From positions 1,533,001 through 1,597,000 of the forward strand of contig NZ_JAUSXC010000001.1 in the NCBI RefSeq assembly GCF_030823405.1: a stretch of DNA of 64,000 nucleotides, in the 5' to 3' direction. A program made the translations under genes and the position numbers. Of the stretch, positions 43,222 through 52,563 are shown in pieces. The notes beneath the pieces are model-generated. The model saw only the letters and a program-made list of their open reading frames with translations, was not told where the DNA came from and searched no databases. Each line of letters starts with the position of its first letter. Within the stretch, counting starts at the first letter, position 1. The DNA is from Chryseobacterium ginsenosidimutans. GTDB taxonomy: Bacteria > Bacteroidota > Bacteroidia > Flavobacteriales > Weeksellaceae.

Positions 43222-45414
43222 ATGAGTTTTGTAGAATGTCATGAAGAGCCTATCCATATTCCAGGCTATATACAAAGTTTTGGCTATCTGATTGGCATTG
43301 ATGCGGAGTCTCATTCCATTACTTTTTTTAGTAAGAATATTGAGGATGTTTTTACTATCGAAAATACACATCAGCTTTTCGATAAGAAAATTACAGATTT
43401 TCCCGACAGCTTCAAAAGTATTATTGAATCGGATATTTATAATTCTCTAAACCAATTTACCAGAAGAGAAAATGAGACCTATTTTGATAAAATCATCATT
43501 GGTGAAAAGAAATATCACTTCTCAGTTTTCAAAAGTAAAACAAATATTTTCCTTGAGTTTGAAGAGGTTTTAGAAAATCCCAACAAACGAATCTCCAATA
43601 AATACGATAATTTTTATATTATCGATGATGCACAGGAAATTTGGGAACAGCTTTTAAGTACACTTTCCAGTATTGTGAATTATGAACGGATGATGGTTTA
43701 TAAATTCATGATGGACGGCTCCGGAAAAGTAATTGCTGAAAAAACAAGTCAAAATATGGAAAGCTATCTCGGGCTTCATTATCCCGAAACCGATATTCCG
43801 AGACAGGCAAGAGAGTTATATCTGAAAAAAAGAAAAAGAATTTTCAGTGATGTATATGCTGAAAATATTCCGCTTTTAAGTAGAAAAAAAGAAACGATTG
43901 ATCTTACATACTCCGGCGCACGAGGTATGTCGCCTATTCATGGGCAATATCTTAAAAACTCTGGAGCTTCTTCAAGTTTCAGTATTTCAATTATTATTGA
44001 TGATCATCTTTGGGGACTTGTAACTTGCCAGAATCCTGAACCAAAACATATTGACCTTGAAGATAGAGTTCAGGCAGGTATTTTTACAGCCTTGGCTTCC
44101 AATGCATATTCTTCTTTCAAATCTAAAAACGAATTAAAATATCGTTTGGAGCTGAATGAAAAATCCGCACATTTAAAAGCAGAATTCTTAAAACATAGCA
44201 ATTTACTTGATTCTTTAATCGAGAATAAAACTGAAATAAAAAATCTTACTGAGGCAGATGGTTTGGCAATTATTTCAGATGAAAATATTGTTACAGATGG
44301 TATCACACCGAATCGTGAGACGCTCGGAAAGATTATTCAGTGGGCCTATGAAAATACGGAGGATGATATTTATTTAAGCAGAAGTTTTCTGAAAGATCAC
44401 GGTGAAAAACTGGGTCTCGATGAAAGTGCAGCAGGAGTTGTCATTTATTTTGTTGAAAGAAGTAAGAATAATTTGCTGATATGGTTCAGGAAAGAATTTG
44501 ACGAACACATCAATTGGGCAGGAAATCCGGAGAAAAAAATAGATGTATTCTCGCAGAACGGTGAAGAGAAACATATTATTTCGCCCAGAACTTCTTTCCA
44601 TATTTTTACAGAAAATATCAAAGGAAATTCAAGACGCTGGAATTCCAGAAATGTTGCGGCCTTACAAACTGTACGTGATTTGATTCTCGAAACTTCACAT
44701 AAAAATTATAACACAATCAAAAGGCTTAATGATGAGCTTAAAAAAGTAAATGAAGAGCTTGATAGTTTTTCGTACACCATTTCTCATGATTTGGGAACCC
44801 CTTTAACGGTTATGAAACTGAATGCTCAAATGCTTTTGAGAAGCCTCACAGATGGCTCTGAAAAAAGTAAAGGAAAAATTAATTCCATTATTGAAGAAAT
44901 CGATAATATGGCGGAAATGATGCATGACGTTTTACAGTTAAGCCGTGCAAAACATAGCGAAATCGAGCTTGAAAACCTGCCGACAAGATATATAATCGAA
45001 AAAATATCGGAAAACTCTAAAATTACTTTTGACGGTGCAAAAAGTGAGATCATTATCAAAGAATGTCCTAATGTTCTGGCTGATAAAACGATGCTTCATC
45101 AGGTGTTTTTAAATATCATTAATAACGCTATAAAATATTCGTCTCAACAGGAAAATCCTAAGGTCGAAATTGAAGGAGCTATACATGATGATATGGTCAT
45201 TTATAGAATTTCCGACAACGGAATCGGTATTCCTGACGAGAATAAACATAAGATGTTTAAAATTTTCAACAGGATGGATAATGCAAAGAAATTTAAAGGA
45301 AATGGGGTAGGTCTGTCAATTGTTTACAGAATTATGCGAAGAATAGGAGGTAATGTTGACTATGAAAGCAATAAAGATGGTACAACTTTCATATTAACGT
45401 TCAAAAAGCCTTAA
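43222..45414 (+). CDS. bphP: Bacteriophytochrome sensor histidine kinase
   Basis: A red/far-red light receptor and kinase of 730 aa. Cys6, in VECHEEPIHIPGYIQSFG, is at the position that binds biliverdin in bacteriophytochromes. Next come a PAS domain, a GAF domain with the HYPETDIPRQARELYLKK motif and SPIHGQYLKNSGASSSFSI, a PHY domain, then HisKA with phosphoacceptor His522 in SYTISHDLGTPLT and a HATPase (NNAIKYS, DNGIGIPDENK, NGVGLSIVYRIM). The heme oxygenase gene 25 bases downstream makes the chromophore. No response regulator gene is adjacent. Confidence 0.95.
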   Translation: MSFVECHEEPIHIPGYIQSFGYLIGIDAESHSITFFSKNIEDVFTIENTHQLFDKKITDFPDSFKSIIESDIYNSLNQFTRRENETYFDKIIIGEKKYHFSVFKSKTNIFLEFEEVLENPNKRISNKYDNFYIIDDAQEIWEQLLSTLSSIVNYERMMVYKFMMDGSGKVIAEKTSQNMESYLGLHYPETDIPRQARELYLKKRKRIFSDVYAENIPLLSRKKETIDLTYSGARGMSPIHGQYLKNSGASSSFSISIIIDDHLWGLVTCQNPEPKHIDLEDRVQAGIFTALASNAYSSFKSKNELKYRLELNEKSAHLKAEFLKHSNLLDSLIENKTEIKNLTEADGLAIISDENIVTDGITPNRETLGKIIQWAYENTEDDIYLSRSFLKDHGEKLGLDESAAGVVIYFVERSKNNLLIWFRKEFDEHINWAGNPEKKIDVFSQNGEEKHIISPRTSFHIFTENIKGNSRRWNSRNVAALQTVRDLILETSHKNYNTIKRLNDELKKVNEELDSFSYTISHDLGTPLTVMKLNAQMLLRSLTDGSEKSKGKINSIIEEIDNMAEMMHDVLQLSRAKHSEIELENLPTRYIIEKISENSKITFDGAKSEIIIKECPNVLADKTMLHQVFLNIINNAIKYSSQQENPKVEIEGAIHDDMVIYRISDNGIGIPDENKHKMFKIFNRMDNAKKFKGNGVGLSIVYRIMRRIGGNVDYESNKDGTTFILTFKKP

Positions 45415-45439
45415 ATTTGAGAGACTTTAAATTCTAATT

Positions 45440-45991
45440 ATGGTATCCGAATATCTTAAACAAAATACAGCAGAATATCACGATGCTGCTGAAAAACTTT
45501 TCAACTCAGAAAAAATTTTTAACAAGACCTTTACACTTGAAGATTACAAAAAGATAATCGGTACAAATTACCTGATGCTTCTTCACTCTGAAGACAAAAT
45601 CTTCAGCAGTCTTTCGGATAAATTTTCTGAAAAACTTCGATTGAGTGACAGAAAAAAACTTCCTTTAATAGAAAAAGATCTGGTAAGTCTTGCTCTGGAA
45701 AATCAAAATGAGTCTTATGAACTTGAATTTACTAATGAAAATGAAGCTTTGGGAGCAATGTATGTAATTGAAGGTTCTACGTTGGGTGGAAACGTGATTG
45801 CAAAACAGCTTTCTAAAACGGAAGGTTTCGACAATGTGACATTCAACTTTTTCGGATGCTATCAGGAAAATGCAGGGCCAATGTGGAAAAACTTTAAAGA
45901 AGTTCTTGATACGGAGGTGACGGAAGAAAAGTATGATGAGGTATTATCAGGAGCTAAAAAATTATATACATTCTTATTAAACGTTAATTAA
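45440..45991 (+). CDS. bphO: Biliverdin-producing heme oxygenase
   Basis: Opens heme to biliverdin, the chromophore of the adjacent phytochrome. The 183-aa helical protein has the proximal heme ligand His14 in TAEYHDAAEKLF and the distal-helix glycines in AMYVIEGSTLGGNVIAK, then FFGCYQENAGPMWKNF. It follows bphP by 25 bases, and the pair is a self-sufficient photoreceptor unit. Iron recovery from heme would be a by-product. Confidence 0.93.
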   Translation: MVSEYLKQNTAEYHDAAEKLFNSEKIFNKTFTLEDYKKIIGTNYLMLLHSEDKIFSSLSDKFSEKLRLSDRKKLPLIEKDLVSLALENQNESYELEFTNENEALGAMYVIEGSTLGGNVIAKQLSKTEGFDNVTFNFFGCYQENAGPMWKNFKEVLDTEVTEEKYDEVLSGAKKLYTFLLNVN

Positions 45992-46120
45992 TTTCTCCAA
46001 TAAAATATAAATATCACTTTTGAAGATAATTAATTCCTGAAAGATTGCTCAATTTTTCAGGAATTGTTAAATTTGGGAGTTTTCAATTTTAAACTAAAAT
46101 AATTTAAAAATAAATCAAAA

Positions 46121-47047
46121 ATGAAAGTAACTGTAGTAGGTGCAGGCGCTGTAGGAGCAAGCTGTGCAGAATACATCGCAATGAAGAACTTCTGTTCAGA
46201 AGTAGTTTTAGTAGACATTAAAGAAGGATTTGCTGAAGGTAAAGCAATGGATTTGATGCAGACAGCATCTCTTAACGGATTCGATACAAAAATTACCGGA
46301 ACAACAGGAGATTACAGCAAAACTGCAGGTTCTCATGTAGCGGTTATCACATCAGGAATTCCAAGAAAGCCTGGAATGACGAGAGAAGAATTGATCGGTA
46401 TCAATGCAGGAATCGTAAAAGATGTTACTGAAAACTTAGTAAAACATTCTCCGGAAGTTATCATCATCGTAGTTTCTAACCCGATGGATACCATGGCTTA
46501 CCTTGTACACAAAACTTCAGGTCTTCCTAAACACAAGATCATCGGAATGGGTGGTGCTTTGGATTCCGCAAGATTCAAATACAGATTAGCTGAGGCATTA
46601 GAAGCTCCAATTTCTGACGTAGACGGAATGGTAATCGCTGCTCACAGTGATACAGGTATGCTTCCTCTATTGAGCAAAGCTACAAGAAACGGTGTTCCTA
46701 TAACTGAATTTCTTGACGAAGAGCAACAAAAATATGTAATCGAAGAAACTAAAGTAGGAGGAGCAACTCTTACAAAATTATTAGGAACTTCTGCTTGGTA
46801 CGCTCCAGGTGCAGCTGTTTCTGTAATGGTTCAGGCGATTGCTTGTGACCAAAAGAAAATGATCCCTTGTTCTCTAATGCTTGAAGGTGAATACGGTCAA
46901 AATGATATCTGTTTAGGTGTTCCTGCAATTATCGGTAAAAACGGTGTGGAAAGCATTGTAAACATCACATTGACTGCTGAAGAGCAATTGAAATTCGCTG
47001 AAGCAGCTAATGCTGTGAGAGAAGTGAATGGTGATTTGAAGTTTTAA
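46121..47047 (+). CDS. mdh: Malate dehydrogenase
   Basis: NAD-dependent oxidation of malate to oxaloacetate in the citric acid cycle. The 308-aa protein is of the LDH-like type, with VVGAGAVGASCAEYIAMK, GIPRKPGMTREELIGINAGI (substrate arginines in the mobile loop), VSNPMDTMAYL and the catalytic His in IAAHSDTGMLPL. The loop arginines favour malate over lactate. It stands alone and ends in a strong terminator. Confidence 0.97.
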   Translation: MKVTVVGAGAVGASCAEYIAMKNFCSEVVLVDIKEGFAEGKAMDLMQTASLNGFDTKITGTTGDYSKTAGSHVAVITSGIPRKPGMTREELIGINAGIVKDVTENLVKHSPEVIIIVVSNPMDTMAYLVHKTSGLPKHKIIGMGGALDSARFKYRLAEALEAPISDVDGMVIAAHSDTGMLPLLSKATRNGVPITEFLDEEQQKYVIEETKVGGATLTKLLGTSAWYAPGAAVSVMVQAIACDQKKMIPCSLMLEGEYGQNDICLGVPAIIGKNGVESIVNITLTAEEQLKFAEAANAVREVNGDLKF

Positions 47048-47068
47048 TTTATTAGACTTTATATAATG

Positions 47069-47093
47069 AAACCGCGCCCGAAGGGCGCGGTTT
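47069..47093 (+). terminator. Strong intrinsic terminator of mdh
   Basis: An 11-bp GC-rich perfect stem (47069-47079 with 47083-47093), 3-base loop, and a T run. Confidence 0.92.
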
Positions 47094-47187
47094 TTAATTA
47101 TGCTATTTGTCGATTTATTTCCAGCTTTCACTGAACATTCAATTTCTTTTGAAGATAAAATCAACAATTTTAAATATTCTATTGAAC

Positions 47188-48108
47188 TTAATTAAAAGAT
47201 TGCCTAAACTCCAACGGAGAAACATTCGTTTTATTTTTAAATAATTTACTGAAAGACTGGGGATGCTCAAAACCTAGCTCATAAGCAATTTCACTGACAG
47301 ATAATTGTGTTGTGGAGAGCTTTTCTTTTGCTTTTTCGATGAGCTTTTCGTGAATATGCTGTTGGGTGCTTTGTCCGGTTAAAACTTTTAATAATCCTGT
47401 AAGATAACTTGGCGAAACATTCAGTTGATTGGCAACAAATTGTACAGAAGGAAGTCCTTTTGTGAGTAAATCTTCGTTGTTAAAATAATCAGTCAGTAAA
47501 TTCTCCAAGGAATCAAGGATTTTATGATTGGAAATTTTTCTTGTAATAAACTGCCGCTGATAATAGCGATCTGCATAATTCAATAACGTTTCGATTTGCG
47601 AAATAATAATATTCTGGCTGAATTTGTCAATATTGGAATGATATTCCTGTTGGATATTTTGAATAATGCTGTAAAGTGTATTTTCTTCTTTTTCGGAAAG
47701 AAATAAAGCTTCATTCACAGAATAATCGAAATATTCGTAATTTTTGATATTCTTGGCTAAAGAAGTATTCCAGAAAAAATCGGGATGAATAAGTAAGATC
47801 CATCCCGTATGTATTGCTTTTTTTTTAATTTTTGGATCAACCGTAACTCCAAAAACCTGTCCGGGAGCCATAAAGAACATGACACCTTCATCAAAATCAT
47901 ATTCCTGCTGACCGTATTTCATTTTGGTATTGGACGTTCGTTTGATGGAAATCGAATAAAAATCAAGAATCCAGCTTAGTTCATTCACATCAGCATCATG
48001 TTTGATCGTGCTGTAATCTACCACACTGATCAAAGGATGCTCAGGCTTCGGAAGTTTACGGAATTCATGGAATTGGTTGATGGTTTTTATTCTTACGGGC
48101 TGTTTCAT
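47188..48108 (-). CDS. AraC-family transcriptional regulator
   Basis: A 306-aa regulator with an N-terminal cupin-like sensing domain and a C-terminal AraC DNA-binding region: first HTH PSVQFVANQLNVSPSYLTGLL, second HTH LSVSEIAYELGFEHPQSFSKLF. Its probable target is the NmrA-type gene at 48269-49171 upstream on the same strand, in front of which two TGTAGCCGAA repeats lie 21 bases apart, the spacing an AraC protein would bind. The ligand is unknown. Confidence 0.88.
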   Translation of the reverse strand: MKQPVRIKTINQFHEFRKLPKPEHPLISVVDYSTIKHDADVNELSWILDFYSISIKRTSNTKMKYGQQEYDFDEGVMFFMAPGQVFGVTVDPKIKKKAIHTGWILLIHPDFFWNTSLAKNIKNYEYFDYSVNEALFLSEKEENTLYSIIQNIQQEYHSNIDKFSQNIIISQIETLLNYADRYYQRQFITRKISNHKILDSLENLLTDYFNNEDLLTKGLPSVQFVANQLNVSPSYLTGLLKVLTGQSTQQHIHEKLIEKAKEKLSTTQLSVSEIAYELGFEHPQSFSKLFKNKTNVSPLEFRQSFN

Positions 48109-48169
48109 GATCTCACTAAGTTAATTGTTTTTAATGATTTTATTTTGAATATTGCTTACAATTATAAAG

Positions 48170-48245
48170 CCTTCGACTTCGCTAGACCGATATATAAAAC
48201 TGTAAATAAAGTTAGTATTAATATCATTCTGAGCCAAGTCGAAGG
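48170..48245. repeat. Imperfect foldback element between the NmrA-like and AraC genes
   Basis: Inverted arms CCTTCGACTT (48170-48179) and AAGTCGAAGG (48236-48245), with further partial pairing around them. The centre is AT-rich and non-coding. It resembles the CTTCGACTTCGCT type of intergenic repeat. Confidence 0.5.
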
Positions 48246-48268
48246 TTTTCTATTTCAAAGCAGAGAAT

Positions 48269-49171
48269 CTAATTTTTATAATATGCAGTTGCAAAATTTT
48301 TAGCAAAATCCTTCACCTTTATATTTCCCATTTCAGGTCTGTTTTTGTAATAATCTTCATACAAAACATTGCTTCGTCTCGCCATATTCATTTCCACAAA
48401 ACCTTTTGCCGTATCCGGATTCATTCCGGCTTTAATTAGGTTGTTTAACAGATCTTCATCCGAAATTGTGATCCATTGTAAATCCGGATTGCCGATAGCT
48501 TCTCCTAGAATTTTTGCAATTTCATTCGGTGATATTTCTTCGCTTGCAACATATCGGATTTCTCTTCCGTTAAAAGGTTTTTCAATTTCTTCAGCAATTA
48601 CTGAAGCAATATCAAAAGGCGAAACCCAAGGTTCCTGATCATCACCTCCATAATTTTGAATAATTACATTTTGAGATTTAATAGTCGGAATAAATGCGAA
48701 CATATTGTAATAAAACCCGACAGGGCGCATGAATTTTATGGAAACATTTTCCGGAAGTTCATTTAAAACCTTTTCCGCTTCATAATGAAATTTCAGAATC
48801 CCGTTTCCTTCGTTGGTATGCGCTCCGATACTGCTGAGGTGAATAATATTTTTCACTCCGGACCTTTCAATAGCTTCTTTATAATTTTTTGCAATCTGAA
48901 TATTAGCCTGAATAAAATCAATCTCATGATTAAAAAATACCCCGGCGTTCAAAGCTTCCATTGCATAGATGATATCTGCTCCTGCGAAGGATTCAGACAA
49001 GAAATCTATATCTTCCATTGTACCGATTGCAGCTTTTGCACCCAAAGATTCAATTTCTGTTTGTCTTTCTGCATTGCTGCTGATCACAGTAACGTCGTGA
49101 CCTTTTTCTACTAATTCTTTTGTTAATGGTTTACTGATATTTCCTAAAGAGCCTGTTACGATAATTTTCAT
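48269..49171 (-). CDS. NmrA-like NAD(P)-binding protein (atypical SDR)
   Basis: A 300-aa Rossmann-fold protein with the loop MKIIVTGSLGNISKPLTKEL (GxxGxxx) and FMRPVGFYYNMFAFI in the substrate region. No YxxxK catalytic pair is evident, typical of the NmrA/HSCARG group that may sense NADP(H) or reduce quinones (QOR2-like). Direct repeats 50-80 bases upstream of its start suggest control by an AraC activator. Confidence 0.85.
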   Translation of the reverse strand: MKIIVTGSLGNISKPLTKELVEKGHDVTVISSNAERQTEIESLGAKAAIGTMEDIDFLSESFAGADIIYAMEALNAGVFFNHEIDFIQANIQIAKNYKEAIERSGVKNIIHLSSIGAHTNEGNGILKFHYEAEKVLNELPENVSIKFMRPVGFYYNMFAFIPTIKSQNVIIQNYGGDDQEPWVSPFDIASVIAEEIEKPFNGREIRYVASEEISPNEIAKILGEAIGNPDLQWITISDEDLLNNLIKAGMNPDTAKGFVEMNMARRSNVLYEDYYKNRPEMGNIKVKDFAKNFATAYYKN

Positions 49172-49220
49172 TTTGTTTGATTTTTATTGAAACAAAGGTC
49201 AGGATTGTGGAAAAACCGGA

Positions 49221-49251
49221 TGTAGCCGAATCAACTTTTTGTGTAGCCGAA
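49221..49251 (-). promoter_or_regulatory. Direct-repeat operator TGTAGCCGAA x2, 21 bases apart
   Basis: Identical 10-mers at 49221-49230 and 49242-49251, start to start 21 bases (two helical turns), upstream of the NmrA-like gene. Closer to the gene is CAAAGGTC (49193-49200; GACCTTTG on the minus strand), a weak TAnnTTTG variant. AraC-type proteins bind such spaced direct half-sites, so the AraC gene at 47188 is the likely partner. Confidence 0.55.
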
Positions 49252-49254
49252 AAA

Positions 49255-49284
49255 AAATCCATCTCAAATAATGACGATGGATTT
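49255..49284 (-). terminator. Terminator after the YD-like lipoprotein gene
   Basis: A 9-bp stem (49255-49263 with 49276-49284) with a 12-base loop; the minus-strand exit side is T-rich. It directly abuts the AraC operator region. Confidence 0.65.
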
Positions 49285-49316
49285 GCTTTTAGCTTAGATA
49301 TTAAAAATTCTTGGAC

Positions 49317-50141
49317 TTAATTTTCAAAATTTATTTCGTTATTGATATAATTTAAAGTCCAATTTATATTAGAAAACTGATAAACTTGTCCATACATATC
49401 GTATGATTTGCTTTCGTAAGAATTGTAATTATTTTGGGAAAGAGATCTGGGGAAAATTTCATCAAAAATCATTAAATTTTTCGTTGGATTTGCCTTGTTA
49501 TCATAATTTTTAAATACTTCAACAGTTTTTACTTTAGAATTAAAATTTATTTCATAATTAGACGTAATATTGTTCCATGTTGCCTTTCGCGATACAATAC
49601 TGTCTACATTTCCGTTTTGATTATAATAGAAATCACTTTGAGCAGTAAGAAGATTGTTTTTTTTAGAAATCAGCTTGGAGATTCTATTTTGTTCATATAC
49701 AAATTGAATGATTTCGTTGGTATCAACGATAGTTTTCTTTACTATTTTACCATTGTCAAACTCAAAAAGCCTTTTGTTTTCAGCAATTGTAAATCCTTGA
49801 GTTGAATTGAATTTCGAAATAATGGTCGCAGTATTGTTGCCGTAAGTTATCTCATTGTAAACATCAGGCGAAAAAATATAGTTAAATCCGGTTTGAGGTG
49901 ATGTTGCTAAAAGTCCACCAACTCTTTTAATTGGTCTGTTATTAGAATCATATTGAATAGTCACATTATTGGAGCTATTCGCAAGCATAACTGCCTGAGG
50001 ATAGTGCATATAGGTGAATTTATAACTTTCAATTTTTTTCTCCTGAGCTCTGGTGGTTTCTGTTATGTCATCATTATTACTGCAACTGAATAATACAAAT
50101 GAGCTTGCTATTAATAAAAACGAGGATGTTTTAATTTTCAT
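49317..50141 (-). CDS. Lipoprotein of unknown function (YD-repeat/DUF4595-like)
   Basis: A 274-aa exported lipoprotein with lipobox LFSC at residues 17-20 (MKIKTSSFLLIASSFVLFSC). The remainder has repeated beta strands such as NNVTIQYDSNNRPIKRVGG and FDNGKIVKKTIVDTNEI, the style of RHS/YD-like wrapping repeats common in Bacteroidota lipoproteins. Its function is unknown. It is expressed from its own promoter region. Confidence 0.7.
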   Translation of the reverse strand: MKIKTSSFLLIASSFVLFSCSNNDDITETTRAQEKKIESYKFTYMHYPQAVMLANSSNNVTIQYDSNNRPIKRVGGLLATSPQTGFNYIFSPDVYNEITYGNNTATIISKFNSTQGFTIAENKRLFEFDNGKIVKKTIVDTNEIIQFVYEQNRISKLISKKNNLLTAQSDFYYNQNGNVDSIVSRKATWNNITSNYEINFNSKVKTVEVFKNYDNKANPTKNLMIFDEIFPRSLSQNNYNSYESKSYDMYGQVYQFSNINWTLNYINNEINFEN

Positions 50142-50246
50142 GCTTTACAAAGAATGTTATTAATTTTATTCCGCAAAACTACATAAATTCCACACAAATT
50201 TTAAATAGTGAAATAAAAAAAGCGGAAAAACCGCCTTAAAAAAATC

Positions 50247-51041
50247 TTATACTTTCTGTTTTCCAACTTCCGAAGGCGAAACTCCAAACTCTTTTTTAAA
50301 AACAAAAGAAAAATGAGAAAGATCCTCAAAACCAAGATCAATATAAATATCGGTCGGTTTTTTGTGCTCTTTATCCAACAAAAAATAAGCTTCCTGAAGT
50401 CGTCTGTTCATGAGCCATTTTCCGGGAGTGGTATTGAAAATTGCTTTAAATTCTCTTTTAAAAGTAGATAAACTTCGTCCTGTCATAAAAGCAAAACGTT
50501 CCAGACTGATATTGAATTTATAATTATTATTCATAAACAATTCCAAATCAATTTTATGCGGAACATTGAAATTGAAAAAAATATTTTTAAGATCAGAATT
50601 GTTTTTAAGTAAAATCATCAACAATTCTTCACGTTTGATATCAACAAAAGTGTCATCCAATTGTTCGTGCCCATTGTAATAAGGTTCTAAAGATTGGATA
50701 TAGTTATTGATTAGTTTATCTTCTTTAATGAACAAAAAAGAATCCTTATTGTCTGTTGGTTCAGCTTGGTAAGGATGACGTTCAAGGAATTTCTTTAAAA
50801 ATGGCTCATCAAAAGCAATAATCACTTTTTCAAAATCTCCGTCTTCTTTATATTTTGTATATCGAACGAGATGATTTTTCCTTGCAATACAGTAATCTCC
50901 GGGTTTCATATTGTAATGTCTGTAGCCGTCGTATGCAACCATTGAACCTTTAAGTAGAAACAAAAAGAAATGTTCCGGAATAAACTGCTCCGGTGAAATT
51001 TCGGGTCCTAAATGACAGGATTGTATATTGTTGAATTTCAT
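50247..51041 (-). CDS. AraC-family transcriptional regulator
   Basis: A 264-aa regulator with a cupin-like N-terminal half (RHYNMKPGDYCIARKNH) and a C-terminal double HTH (NISLERFAFMTGRSLSTFKREF and KPTDIYIDLGFEDLSHFSFVFKK, both split only for description). It ends with the typical GVSPSE. It lies downstream of the NAD(P)-dependent epimerase-like gene on the same strand, separated by 357 bases carrying two repeat copies, and could regulate those reductases. Confidence 0.85.
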   Translation of the reverse strand: MKFNNIQSCHLGPEISPEQFIPEHFFLFLLKGSMVAYDGYRHYNMKPGDYCIARKNHLVRYTKYKEDGDFEKVIIAFDEPFLKKFLERHPYQAEPTDNKDSFLFIKEDKLINNYIQSLEPYYNGHEQLDDTFVDIKREELLMILLKNNSDLKNIFFNFNVPHKIDLELFMNNNYKFNISLERFAFMTGRSLSTFKREFKAIFNTTPGKWLMNRRLQEAYFLLDKEHKKPTDIYIDLGFEDLSHFSFVFKKEFGVSPSEVGKQKV

Positions 51042-51101
51042 TTTAATATTTTTTCTTTTGCCTTAAAGTAAATATAATTATTACAGTAACTTATCTCAAA
51101 T

Positions 51102-51226
51102 TTACAACAAGTTACTTTGAGTTTCGTCACTTCGAGTAGGTTTTGAAGAAACCGTATCGAGAAGATTTTTTGGTCAGACTCTCGATACAAAATTATTTTT
51201 TTAATAATTTACTCGAATTGACGAAT
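51102..51226. repeat. Foldback repeat, copy 1
   Basis: About 125 bp, nearly identical to the copy at 51277-51398: both share TTTCGTCACTTCGAGTAGG, GAAACCGTATCGAGAAG, TCTCGAT and ACTCGAATTGAC. Within each copy the outer ACTTCGAGTA/TACTCGAATT and inner GTATCGAGA/TCTCGATAC arms pair, giving a cruciform-like hairpin. No reading frame runs through it. Confidence 0.8.
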
Positions 51227-51276
51227 GTTGTTTATAATTTACTGTCTAAATATCTAAATGTCATAATTATTCGATA

Positions 51277-51398
51277 TTACAACAAATTTATCTTGAGTTT
51301 CGTCACTTCGAGTAGGTTTTGAAGAAACCGTATCGAGAAGATTTTTTGGCAAGATTCTCGATGCAAAATTATCTAATAATTTTACTCGAATTGACAAA
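51277..51398. repeat. Foldback repeat, copy 2
   Basis: Second direct copy, starting 175 bases after the first. The outer and inner arms are kept (one inner mismatch). It ends at the stop codon of the gene ending at 51399. Together with copy 1 it fills most of the 357-base gap between the AraC gene and the epimerase-like gene. Confidence 0.8.
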
Positions 51399-52379
51399 TC
51401 ATTTATTATTTCCCATCAAACTGTCTGCACTTGCTAACAAAGCTTCTTCGCGACTTCTTGGAGTCCAGTTTAAGATGTTTTTTGCTTTTTTGTTTGACAT
51501 TTCTTTGTAGAATTCTTTAGCGATCGGTTCCAAATGGTGAATGTTTTCGGTGTATTGTGGCCTTTCTTTTTTGAATAATTCGGCAACATCGTAGAAGCTC
51601 ATCACACCGTTTGAGGTTGCAATAAAACGTTCTCCCGCAGCTTTTGGATCAAGCATTGCTTTGATGTGAATATCTGCAACATCTCTCACATCAACGACAC
51701 CCATTGTGAAAGTCGGAGTGTAGTTCAATGTTCCATTCAGAATTCCTGAAACGGCGATATCTAATGAAGCCGATGTGATTCCGCCAATTGCAGGTCCAAA
51801 AATTCCGACAGGATTGATGACCGACAATTCCAAACCATTGCCTTCTTTTTCGATGAATTCCCATGCCGATTTCTCAGCAACTGTTTTCGATTTAATGTAA
51901 GCGGGAAGCTCTGCATTCACATCCGTCCAGTCTTCCTCCGTGAAAATATGGTCTTTGATATCTTTGCTGTAACCTACTGCTGCAAAAGAAGAGGTCAAAA
52001 CGACTCTTTTCACACCCGCATCACGAGATGCTTTCAAAACGCGCAAAGCTCCGTCTCTTGCAGGAATGATAAGTTCGTTTTCATCTTTCGGATCCTGAGC
52101 AGGGAAGGGTGATGCTACGTGAAGAACATAATCACAGCCTTTTACGGCTTTATCCCAATTTTTATCGCTTGTAAGATCTGCTTCAATAAATGAAAGGTTT
52201 GAAAAATCTCTGATACCGCCTTCTTCTAATGCTTTTAGAATATTTTCTTTTTTTGAGAGTGAGCGAAGTGTAGTCTTCACTTCATAACCTTGTTGCAGCA
52301 GTTGCAGAACAGTATGGATTCCCAAAAATCCTGTTCCTCCTGTTACCAAAACTGTTTTCTTTGTTTGTAAGTTTTCCAT
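51399..52379 (-). CDS. Extended SDR reductase (dihydroflavonol-4-reductase/aldehyde reductase-like)
   Basis: A 326-aa NAD(P)-dependent enzyme with the loop VTGGTGFLGIHTVLQLLQQG, the Ser in VVLTSSFAAVGYS and the catalytic YxxxK in LPAYIKSKTVAEK. This is the DFR-like extended SDR group that reduces aldehydes or ketones. It is followed on the minus strand by the AraC regulator and preceded by the SDR gene at 52564. A GTAC half-site lies at its promoter, but only one. Confidence 0.9.
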   Translation of the reverse strand: MENLQTKKTVLVTGGTGFLGIHTVLQLLQQGYEVKTTLRSLSKKENILKALEEGGIRDFSNLSFIEADLTSDKNWDKAVKGCDYVLHVASPFPAQDPKDENELIIPARDGALRVLKASRDAGVKRVVLTSSFAAVGYSKDIKDHIFTEEDWTDVNAELPAYIKSKTVAEKSAWEFIEKEGNGLELSVINPVGIFGPAIGGITSASLDIAVSGILNGTLNYTPTFTMGVVDVRDVADIHIKAMLDPKAAGERFIATSNGVMSFYDVAELFKKERPQYTENIHHLEPIAKEFYKEMSNKKAKNILNWTPRSREEALLASADSLMGNNK

Positions 52380-52563
52380 TTTGTTTAAATTTTACAGTAC
52401 AAAGTTGGGGTTTATTTTGGCTTAAAATTTTGTTGTGGAGTTCAAATTTTATTTGCTGTCGAGGTCAAATCTTCCCATTGATTAAATAAAAATCTCCCAC
52501 AGAAACCCGCGAGAGATAAAAAATATAAGCTCAATTTCTTATCGGAAATGATGGGATTTTATA

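Noticed and set aside
51102..51398. Possible CRISPR array because of repeated units
   Set aside because: Only two copies, about 120 bp each and themselves palindromic, with no short regular repeats or unique spacers, and no cas genes.
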